From: Spodoptera frugiperda
Taxonomy: Eukaryota > Arthropoda > Insecta > Lepidoptera > Noctuidae
Direction: 5' to 3'
Assembly (NCBI RefSeq): GCF_023101765.2
Contig: NC_064236.1
Location: forward strand, 496,001-560,000
Length of the DNA stretch: 64,000 nt
This document shows, in pieces, positions 41,601-50,400 of this stretch. Each line of letters begins with the position of its first letter. The stretch's first letter is position 1. The notes beneath the pieces were generated by a model, which ran no database searches, was not told where the DNA came from, and saw only the letters and a program-made list of their open reading frames with translations. Made by a program: the position numbers and the translations under genes.

Positions 41601-44600
41601 TTATTATTTCTTAAATTATATTTTACTTAAGCTTTATCATTAAATGTTTTATTATGTTGTTTCATTTCATATTATTAATATCATATTTATTTTGTGTTTC
41701 AAATTAACTATTCTGTTCTACTATATTTATTCCAATATTATCTTCTTTGCCCTTATTAATAATGTGTTGATAAACGTATCTTATTTTAATGTTTATGTTT
41801 ATGATTTAACTGATAAATTGCGGAATACAAAACATAAACTCTAAATTACACAGATATAAGATACAAAATAACTTGATTACTTAGTGCCATAAATACTTGA
41901 TACCATACACTGCTGTGCCAGTAATGACCGCGGGTATAAGTTATTGAATGACAATGATAGTTGTCAAGAACTTATTTAAGGAAGCCGCAATTAACGATAT
42001 CTCACTCCAACCCACAGATGGTACCACAACTGTCAATCATGGAACGGAAAAACCGGCGAGTGGCAAATTTGGGTGAACGCTGAGCGTGTCGGCAGAGGAT
42101 TCAACAACAGAGTAAGCCTCATTAGCATAATGTTAGCAAAGACAACAATGTACCGCGGCTCGCGAGCACATCGTGTATATTGATCCAATCTGTTCCAGCT
42201 CGTCGGCCACGTCATCAAGGGAGGCGGTTTGGCAATTTCTGGCCAGGACCAAACGCTGCTCTACAAGAAAGATAATATCGAACCAGCTCCGAGTAAGTGT
42301 TGCAATAAGCGAAGCAATTTAAAATTACGTAATATGCAGTTTCATAACGCTACAATCCAATTGCAGGACAATCCGGTTTAATGGGTGAGATCACGATGCT
42401 CCAGTTGTACCACGTCGCTTTAACTGCGGGTAAGGCCCACAAGGACCACAAGCACCACCACGTACACCACTTCAAGCATGATGGAACTCCTATTGAGTCT
42501 TCCACTGAACCAGCGACTGAGCCCCCACCACCTCAGGCCACTCCTCTCGGCAATGGAAACTTCTTGATCGGGGGCCAGCTGATGAGAGCACCTTCCCTGA
42601 ATTTGGCGGGAGCTCAACAAATGGTTCCTGTGCAGCTTCCCAACGGCCTGCAGCTACAGCAAGAGTACATCAATGGACAACTTTCAAACAAGCTTGTCTC
42701 GGAACAGCTATTGAACAGCGTTCAGCCTGTACCTAATCATTTGGGTACTGGAGCTCCAGTTCCTCTGCCATCTTTTGGTCAGCTTGGACAGAGCCAAGGG
42801 TTCTCTAGGTCTCCTATTGGTCCATCAAAGGGCACGACCGTGGTATTGTCTGGTTCCCTGTTGAACCCAGCCAACGTGAAGTACATCGATGATACTGTGT
42901 CCCACAATTTGTTCAAGAGGAATTCCAAGCGTGACAAGCGAGACAACCCAGAGAAAGAATTGAACGAAGAACGTGCTTCAGGTTAGTAAAATAATCATAT
43001 ATTGTGATTCCAATCACTAAACGTAACAATATTTCAGAGGCAGTCATGGTAGATGCCTCATGTCCTTTTATGAGGTTTTTTTGCACTTAACCTTCAACCT
43101 TAGGAAATAAGCAAACAGATATTGCTCAAAGTCAGCACGAGTAATGTCATAGAACTATCACAATAGAGCATATTATTGTTTAATATTGAATCTGTGGAAC
43201 AGAACAGAGGGTTGGTTTGTAATATCGAAGAAAAGCTGAATGTTATGACATCAAGTTCACTCTAAAAGATTTTTAAATCAAAAACCATAATGTTGACTGA
43301 TATTGACAAAAATCTGATATGTAATAGGAACTAATTGGATGTAGGTCATATCCAACCGGTGGACCTGGAGGTCACTGGGGGAGGCCTATGTTCAGCATAG
43401 ACTTGGGATTGATAGGACGGTGTGAACTAATATAGAAGGAATACCTATGTCCTTCCACCTAGCTTAGCTTTAATACAACACAACAAAGCAATGGAAATCG
43501 TGTGGGTGTTTGTTTGCTGAAGACAAATACGTAACACGTAATGAACACGTCCGTTTGACGTGAAATATTTGTCGCTGTGTCAAAGCAACTCGATATCCAG
43601 CCCCAAGGATGAGTCACCCTCGCCACAACTCTGATATAGCCTGTTTTGTAATAATTGAAGTCCATTACTTTGTATATAGTTTTCATGGGTAGGCAGAAGC
43701 GTAATATGCGTTCTTACAGCTTTAATTTTAGGTTGGTGTAAAGTCTCTCAATAATTAGGCAGTAAGTTCCAAGACCTATTGACACATCACGGTACCATTC
43801 GGAAAAATATGTGCTATTACTGAGGAAGTTTCAAAAAAACCCCAATAATATTTGTGCGGCCCGAGCCAAGACCCCTGGCTCCAAGCCGACAACAAACAAA
43901 TCATTTATTAAAATTTCTAAACTATTTTTATGAGTACACATAACTTTAACTATAGTTCCAATACGTATTTAGAAGTGCAGCATAAACGTATTAAACTTGT
44001 AAAAGGTTGTAGCCACATAAAATAAGAAGCGGCTTTAAAACTAAACATAATCTCATACAGAGCCGTATAAGCCGTAAGCGCCCATCTGACCATAGAGTGG
44101 CGGCGGAGCCAAAACATATTGAAAATACTAGGGCGCTCTACAGATTTAATCCGCGTTGGCCCCCTTAGAGTCGTCTAGGTGCAAAAGGAGCTAAAGAGCA
44201 TAAACTATTGCCTTAAATCAGGTATTAAAAACTTTTTCAAAATATGTTTTTATGCAGTTTAGCATTTATAGCCATGCAAACTAAACGTGTATACATAATG
44301 TCAGTACAATCTGATTCAAAATTTAGTTGCAAGATCCCACTTTACACAGTTAGGTACATCCTTAATAGTTACCGAGGGTCCGGTTCGAAAAGCAGGAGTA
44401 GGAACGGGGTGGTTTTGAATCAGTAAGAGTCTGACACTCCCTCTCGCTTCGCCCAAGGCGGTAGAAGTAAAAAAAAGGTGCTTAAACTCATACATATATA
44501 CATTCAACAGTTACATTTAATAAAAGCTACCGTCAACTTAACCAGACACTGCGAAACAGGCCAGAAACCATACAACTGTGTTACCTTCACATTTAAATAC

Positions 44601-46846
44601 AAGGCCGAAATATACACGTAAAACATTTCCAGTTTTCATTTTTTAAATATAAATTTCATTCCAAGTATCTTACATTATAACGGAATAACAACACTTCATT
44701 GCAGCGAAATCCAATATAATGATTAGACATTAATTAGCAGTGTGTGCGTGTTTCCTTGTAAAGGAATTATTTTTATTTATATTTATAAAAGTGATCAAAT
44801 CAGGTCAAGGTATTCGTGTATCTGCCAACTATCGCTGACCTTGGTCGCTTTTTCGGTAATTCCTAGTAATAACAAGGATTTTTTTCAGATTCGTGGAAAT
44901 AGGCTCATGTGACTAGTGGAAAGTTGATTCTAAATACGGCCACTTCTGCCAACTCCCTCGGGGTTTAAACAGTCGAACTATATTCTATTAATACACATAC
45001 TATATCAAACCCATCCACTCGCGTTTACTATTCTGTTAGGCATTAGTTCCATGAATAAATCATGTGTTTATTTTTAACCTAAAAGCACTAGAATACTAAT
45101 TCTGATGTGTGTCTTGTCTAAATATTAGATACCGGATAAGCACCACTTATGTCCCATAAAAAAGGTTGAGGTTGCTGCCATACACAGAGGCACAATCAAA
45201 GACTTCGTGCTAGCACTAATCATATTTTCCTTTTTTTCGACAATAATCCGGAATTTGAACTCGAGACCCTTAATTACTTGGCAATGAAGAAGTCCATTGT
45301 AATTGCAAGTGTCCATCGGTTGTATTAAGATGTTACATTATGTGCCTACACTTCTGCCTACCCCACCAGGATATAAGAGACAAGACGTTACGTGTATTAT
45401 TATCGTTATCAAATTACTTATTATTTTCCCCATAAAGAACCACAAAACTAACGAGCCAGTCCCAAATGTTTATAAATAAAGCCTCCGCTAGGTATTCATT
45501 TCAACAAATACGATTCTAATGTTACAAACGGTAATCAAAACATCGAGCGAAAATAGACCTTAATGTACGTCAATAATAAATAATAATAGTCAGTGCTTTT
45601 CAATAAAAAACATTTTTACGCGTGTAATGATTCGGGTAGAATGTATAGTTATCAGGTAGAATGGACGCCTCGTAGGTCGCACTACGATCATACTTATAGG
45701 TTCCCAGTGTGGCTTGAAACTAGTAGAGATACCTCGTCAAACAATTAAATCAGTCATTCGTAGAATATAATGATTTTAATGTGTTTCACGAGACTAAATA
45801 CAATAACAAGTATATAATTTTTGTAGGTGAAGTATTGAATATACGAAACCTAAAACAATTCTATTATTATTACATACATATATATATTGTTATCCAGTTG
45901 CCAAGTAATACGACCTTCAACATTAAAATTATAAACGAAAATGTTGTTTCCAGGAAAGAAAGACAAAAGGGGCTTAGTAGCATTGTCGGATGGGTCAATT
46001 GTGGACGAGGCTTTGTTGAGCACGGACCTGATTGAGGACAACAAGGAGGATGAGGCCCTGTTCCAACAGTCGCTGCTGAATGGACTCGCCGGGTTCGTCG
46101 GAAACCTCCCCGTACAGAATGTGCAAAAAGAAACTGTAAGTACTGCGTGCTTTTATTTTGTTTTAACACATTAGGCGTCATGGATCATCGCCAGATGTGA
46201 TAGCGCAAGCAAGTGATAGTCTCTCGTTGAAACAAATACAAAGCAGGTTGACGGGAATATAATATTGTAATTGACTAAACTTTAGGGAGGTAAAGAATTG
46301 TGCAATTGGAACATGTGTAGACAAACTTTACAATCTATCATATTAATCTAGACACCAGGCCGAGTTAAATAACATGACGTAGTGGTTCTCATTGGTTAAA
46401 ATCTGTACAAAACTGACTGTTAACAAAAAACGTATATTGAAATAACGGAGTACGGCCTCAACATATTAAAATGTGGAAACAATGCAAACATTAATATTGA
46501 ATAAAACGATATTCAACGTCTCGATGTTGATTAATACCGGTACGAGCCAAATTAATCAAAAAGTTGATGTTTCATTTATTACTCAATAAATCAATACACA
46601 AATACCGTATACCGACGGAGGACTTCACGAAGATGCACTGGAGTCAAATACTTAATTAAGTTGTCTTCGCAGGTCGATGAGAGAGAGCCTGCCGAGGCCG
46701 AGGTAAAGGCAGTGATGCAAGTCTGCAGCGGTTGTGCCCCTGAACCCTTCAAGAAGGCCCTTGTCATCTCCTGGAGGTCGACCCCCAAGAAACTCTACAG
46801 CGGCGCTCACTACTACAAAGGTTTACCCATCTGCCGAGCCTTCTAA
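26490..46846 (+). CDS. Secreted pentraxin-domain (laminin-G-like) protein, 553 residues, 8 coding exons
   Basis: Coding exons are 26490-26620, 26700-26950, 32593-32713, 42018-42111, 42199-42292, 42367-42981, 45954-46135 and 46673-46846. They join in frame with GT..AG introns to 554 codons including TAA. Residues 1-15 form a signal peptide (MRLIVVIALVGAAMA, then KDSDW). Residues about 100-252 form a pentraxin/concanavalin-like fold: FTLCMW (106-111), LFSYA (123-127), a variant of the pentraxin signature HxCxSWx[ST] read as HNCQSWNG (171-178), IWVNAERVG (185-193), ISGQDQ (212-217) and GLMGEI (234-239). C109 and C173 are the expected domain disulphide. Residues 253-268 are His-rich. Then comes a P/Q/L-rich stretch, a polybasic region RDKR (419-422) and KKDKR (437-441), an acidic segment, and a C-terminal region with C514, C517 and C550. 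The family role, sugar or phospholipid binding outside the cell, is known; the ligand here is unknown. It resembles insect pentraxin-like proteins, but I assign no symbol. Confidence 0.9.
26700..26950 (+). CDS. Coding exon 2: N-terminal region and first strands of the pentraxin domain
   Basis: The acceptor is tctttctttgcag and the donor GTGAGT at 26951. It encodes residues 44-127. It holds C78, C109 in FTLCMW, and LFSYA, the typical opening of a pentraxin domain. Intron 1 is only 79 bp. Confidence 0.9.
28150..28234 (+). mobile_element. Degraded Helitron 3' end in intron 2
   Basis: The sequence AGCGAACAAAGTCGTGGGCA, then CAAGCTAG|T, matches the 3' terminus of the element at 7118-9260 with a decayed hairpin. 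The 5' extent is unclear. Confidence 0.5.
29800..30030 (+). mobile_element. tRNA-derived SINE-like fragment
   Basis: A B-box-like GGATTCGATTCCCACTC lies at 29892-29908, followed by a body (ATCTTTGTGTGGTCCACAAAT) that looks like a tRNA-unrelated region. This family differs from the copy at 17482. It lies in intron 2. Confidence 0.4.
32113..32215 (+). repeat. Short imperfect tandem repeat in intron 2
   Basis: Three units of about 33 bases built on GTGGAATTCTCACCTTCTTAA, GAATCTCACCTCCCTAAAG and GGGATTTCACCTCCCTCAAA. Confidence 0.5.
32593..32713 (+). CDS. Coding exon 3 of the pentraxin-domain gene
   Basis: The acceptor is ttttgtttgcag and the donor GTAAGT at 32714. It encodes residues 128-167 with split codons at both ends. 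It starts VGDNPREISAW and ends RLNYPLKLN. The preceding intron 2 is about 5.6 kb. Confidence 0.88.
35182..35330 (-). mobile_element. Helitron 3' end fragment in intron 3
   Basis: Read on the - strand it ends GGGCGAAGTCGCTTTC...AGCTAG|T. The adjoining sequence, with a gataaaaag / ccatattcc / cagccgttttatcgtgaag pattern, is typical of lepidopteran copies. Confidence 0.5.
35345..35450 (+). repeat. Family-B-related 5' fragment in intron 3
   Basis: ATGTAATGGTAAGCAATTAG then CGCCGCCCAGAAGCATC. It is adjacent to the Helitron fragment at 35182. Confidence 0.35.
35757..35905 (-). mobile_element. Retrotransposon 3' UTR fragment in intron 3
   Basis: It matches the same family: GAAAGTCATTCAATGACTTC, CTTACTGAGTCAAAACCACC, GCTAGGTAGTCCGCAGCTCC. 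Confidence 0.65.
39237..41528. repeat. Inverted 81-bp arms 2.1 kb apart in intron 3
   Basis: Arm 39237-39317 and the reverse complement of 41448-41528 match at roughly 73 of 81 positions, sharing AGACACCGCCTAA and TAAAGCGCTGTCACAAAG. They could be the ends of one element or two opposed copies of a short repeat. No long ORF lies between them. Confidence 0.65.
42018..42111 (+). CDS. Coding exon 4, carrying the pentraxin signature
   Basis: The acceptor is cccacag and the donor GTAAGC at 42112. It encodes residues 168-199, including WYHNCQSWNG and IWVNAERVG. The final [ST] of the family signature HxCx[ST]Wx[ST] is replaced by Gly. Intron 3, just upstream, is about 9.3 kb. Confidence 0.9.
42199..42292 (+). 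CDS. Coding exon 5 of the pentraxin-domain gene
   Basis: The acceptor is ctgttccag and the donor GTAAGT at 42293. It encodes residues 200-230 (LVGHVIKGGGLAISGQDQ and following) plus one base. ISGQDQ occupies the place of the LGQEQD-type calcium-binding loop of vertebrate pentraxins. Confidence 0.88.
42367..42981 (+). CDS. Coding exon 6: domain end, His-rich linker and low-complexity region
   Basis: The acceptor is ccaattgcag and the donor GTTAGT at 42982. It encodes residues 231-435 plus one base of 436. GLMGEITMLQLYHVALT closes the pentraxin domain. Then come a cluster of eight His (255-268), a Pro/Thr/Glu segment, a long Q/L/P/N-rich stretch with no recognised fold, and the polybasic KRNSKRDKR ending at 422. 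Confidence 0.9.
43345..43420 (-). repeat. Non-LTR fragment of the same family, in intron 6
   Basis: The reverse strand carries the AACATAGGCCTCCCCCAGTG block. Confidence 0.4.
44370..44476 (+). mobile_element. Retrotransposon 3' UTR fragment in intron 6
   Basis: A short 5'-truncated copy: GGTTCGAAAAGCAGGAGTAG, GAGTCTGACACTCCCTCTCG, ending in an A8 tract. Confidence 0.65.
45954..46135 (+). CDS. Coding exon 7: acidic segment
   Basis: The acceptor is gttgtttccag and the donor GTAAGT at 46136. It encodes residues 436-496. It begins with KKDKRG, then acidic and leucine-rich sequence (EALLSTDLIEDNKEDEALF). No known domain is recognised. Confidence 0.88.
46673..46846 (+). CDS. Terminal coding exon 8: Cys-containing C-terminus
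   Basis: The acceptor is ttgtcttcgcag. It encodes residues 497-553 and ends in TAA at 46844-46846. It contains VCSGC (513-517), SWRSTPKKLYSG and a terminal PICRAF. A CxxC plus a third Cys near the end suggests a small disulphide-stabilised module. I do not recognise a family. Confidence 0.88.
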   Translation, partial: VDEREPAEAEVKAVMQVCSGCAPEPFKKALVISWRSTPKKLYSGAHYYKGLPICRAF

Positions 46847-47299
46847 CTCAACGTCGTTTCTACTACTATGTACAAAGTATAGCCCTTGTTACCCTTCTGT
46901 AAGTAATCCTGCGCACACGACGGTCAATCGACAGGTGTTTAATGGAATTGTACATACATATATGTTTTATTAACATGAGTTGACTAAATCAATATTGTTT
47001 AGTAGGGTAGATATAAACTCATGCCGTTCTAGAATAATGACTTCCAAGGACTTTGCCTGTATGTAAAACGCCATTTACTTTAAGTGTTAAATATAACATA
47101 ATTATTTTTAGTTTTGTATAAAATCAACAATTTATTGATTGAGGCTGCCAGGCGTTGGCCTGGGACATATAAATTAGTCATTGGGTTGAAACACGTTGAG
47201 TGTATATTATTTATTGTAGGTTTAAGAGTGCATTCAATCGTTACATGAGAATTATTCTTTAGTTTTAAGATCATCTTACCGAATTGTTACCATTTTTTA

Positions 47300-47305
47300 A
47301 ATAAA
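47300..47305 (+). terminator. Candidate polyadenylation signal of the pentraxin-domain gene
   Basis: An AATAAA hexamer lies 454 bases after the stop codon. The intervening AT-rich sequence has no other feature and is a reasonable 3' UTR. Confidence 0.4.
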
Positions 47306-47422
47306 TATTTAAAGTACTATTTCCCGACGTTAATTATTTTCCTCTAGTAAAGGTAATTTTCCCCCACGGCTCGTGCTAACCGCCACTGTAGATGTTTCTC
47401 GAAGGTCCCAGGAGTCACTTAC

Positions 47423-50400
47423 CTGCACCTCTGCGTACGATCACTGCTGACGCTCCAACTTACCTTCGTTTTGTGCACGTGCTGGTGGTGGTACTCCGAG
47501 TCAATCTCAGGCTCGCTGAAGTAACTCTGGTCCTAGGGAAGATAAAAGCCATCAGTCACATCAGCCTTCAAATAATAAGCGATATTGGGTTAAACGTTTG
47601 TCTTTTCAAATATTTTAAGTTGCTGTTTCTGTTGTCAAAACTTTGCCGAGTTACGGTCAATTTATTAGCCCAATTTTAATACTTTATTGTTTAAGTGCGA
47701 AAATAAGTATTAAAATACAGTCGTGAATTCCCATTCCCTCAGACTGACCCCTTTCATACATCCATCCAGCTTCCATCCTGGATACAAATAAAACAAGTGA
47801 CGTATCTACATACATTCATTCATCCAAAAACAACGTTTACACCAGTGGTAGCCAACCGATGGACCATGGACCACGAGCGGTCCTAGGAGGACAAATGATG
47901 GTCCGCAAAATTTAAAAAAGTACAAGAGCACTCAAAGAGGTTAAAGCGCGAATTAAACTTGGGTCAAAGAAACCAACTGAGTGTTACTATTACTGATCCC
48001 TATTTCTGTGAGAACGAACTTCAAAACCCTGGACAAAATCTTAGTTTGCGATTATATAGATAGCAATATAGTGGTCCCTATTTTAACTACAACGGTATAA
48101 AAGTGGTCCTTGACTCGGGAAAGTTTGGGAACCCCTGGTCTACACTCACTCAGTCACTTACACAACAACACACATGTAAGTACATATTGACACAGATAGC
48201 AATCCCACAAGATCCTAAATCTACATATTACACAAGTCCTCCTTTTGTTTTTATTTCCTCACAGTCATCTTCAGCTTATAAGTGCCCACTTCCGCCTCTT
48301 CTCGCTTGGAGAATCTTCGACCATTAATTACTATGCTTGGTCAATGTGGATTGGCAACTTCAATTTAATTAAACATTATACGCCCAGGTTTCCTTACTGT
48401 GGAAAAAAACTCGGAAAATGTCACATTGCTACTTGCCAGGTATCCAACCCTTACGCAAGAGAAGCAGGCACCCTAATATCCGGGCTTCAGTCATGTCAGT
48501 TTTTATTATTTTAATCTGTTATTCAAAACACACATGTATTGCCCAAATACCTAATTTGCAGAAATTTATTTTATGAATGAAAATTATCGTTGGCTTCAAC
48601 ATTGTAAAGACCTATTCCACTAACCACATATTACTGGCTATTGTAAACACAGTAAGCTTGTTTGTTATTTTTTACGCTTAATCAACTCAATCAATATACG
48701 AATAACAGACTAAATTATGTATATTTATAGCTGTTTGTGTATGTATACCTAGAACATAAGTAATTGTAAATTAGGGCGCTATTGTACTGAGCAATAGTAC
48801 GCATTCATGTAACACCCACATTACACGAGTTATGTTTAGAGCCCCAAAATAGGGTGCGAGTCGATTTCAAGATAATATAAAATAGGTACTCTTTTAATTA
48901 GGGAGGTACTTACTTGATCCCAGCTGGAAGGGCCGGAACAGGGTGGGGCGGCATTCGGAGGCATGGTCAGCGAGCCTACGCCGACTGCACCAGGGAAGGC
49001 TCCACCGCCAATGTCCGTCGCCTCGAAGAGACGCAGGACAGAGCGGTCTCGTATGTCCCGTAGATGGGCCCTGTGGAAAATAATATCCATGTGAGTTTTT
49101 CCCTGTAGGTACTTTCGACACTAGTGACATAAAGTGAAGGAAAAACATCCTGAGAAAGCCTGGTCTTTTAATTTCTAAATATAAGAGTGATATCACCAAC
49201 CACCTCTGAGCAAGCGTTGTGAGTAATGCTCATATATTTTCGTATAAAAAGAGATCAGTAGTGGACACTAATATTATAGGCCGATACGCTGACGTTAAAA
49301 AATTAAAGGCTTTTACTTTGATTGAATACATTTTTTATTAAAAAGATAACGCTGAAAATATTATATGAAACGGTTCTGTATCTACTCGCACATAGACTTT
49401 CGCGTCACGACATTTTTAAAAGGAATATTGAATTATACTCCAGTGTAAAAATATTAAGCCAAGTGAATTACTTAAGCATTTTATTGACCCCAAGGAAAAT
49501 TCTCAAGGAGCCACTTTATCTAGGAAGACAGAAGGAAGGAGGAAGAAGGAGGAAGAAGGGGATTGTCCGAATCTTGTTGACTAAAAGCCAATCCGGCGAT
49601 CCAGGATTCTACCATAGCTACGCTAGGGAACGAGATTATGGAAAGCCCATTAACCTCCAACCTCACTCGCGAGCAGTCCATGTTGCAGACCCCTCTCCCA
49701 CCCCTGAAGGTAGATGGGCAAGTGAAATAATGATGTGTTTCGTAACAGTTCACGATTGATTAGAAAACATCGTAAGAAAACCTGGGCCAGTTTCTAATTA
49801 TAAGTTTGAAATCGCCAATCCGTAATGAGCAAGCGTGATTATTAATGCTCAAACCTTCTCCGTGTGAGAAGAGAGCTTTGGTCAGCATTGGGCACTTATA
49901 GGCTGTCGGTGATACTTATATTCATATGTCACAGAGTGACGCCAGATTCTGTTATTTTTTTCTATCTGTCATATGGCTGGGCATATGGCATGATGGGCTT
50001 TCCATGAACTCTTTGGAACACTCTCAAAAGATTTTCTTTTTTTTTCTCACAATACGTGTGTATTGTGTTGCTTATTACAGAAAGTAAAAATAAACATTTA
50101 GTAAGTCGTACAATTGTAAGCTTATTGTGATAATCTTTATCCGCCACCAAGGTCACGACTTGGCCAAAGTTTTCATACACTTGTTACTTCGGCCGTCACC
50201 TGTTGCGTCCACTGTCCCAACTGTGGGCCGTTCTTGTTTCTACATTTCAGTTTTCTAAAACTTTAATACCTCATACCTACTCGTATAATAGATATTCTCT
50301 TAGTTAGAACCAAATCTAATCAGATTATCGATAGATTTTACGTTTTCTTTCGTAGTTACTTCAAACCTGAAAGAAAACTTCAGTTTTTTTTTTAAAGCTT

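Larger units (their letters stand above)
32714..42017 (+). other. Intron 3 of the pentraxin-domain gene
   Basis: 9.3 kb, GT..AG. It contains Helitron and retrotransposon fragments (35.2-35.9 kb), the inverted arms (39.2-41.5 kb), SINE-like scraps (37120-37200, 38385-38490), and a GC-richer patch with a CCAAT-type site at 33090-33230. Confidence 0.75.
42982..45953 (+). other. Intron 6 of the pentraxin-domain gene
   Basis: 3.0 kb, GT..AG. It holds repeat fragments at 43345-43420 and 44370-44476 and SINE 3'-end scraps near 44940-44970 and 45340-45390. Confidence 0.75.

Noticed and set aside
45870..46181. 103-codon gene on the - strand
   Set aside because: It is antisense to coding exon 7 of the pentraxin-domain gene and has no splice or domain support.
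47392..47679. 95-codon + strand ORF
   Set aside because: It is the reverse of the better supported third exon of the - strand gene.
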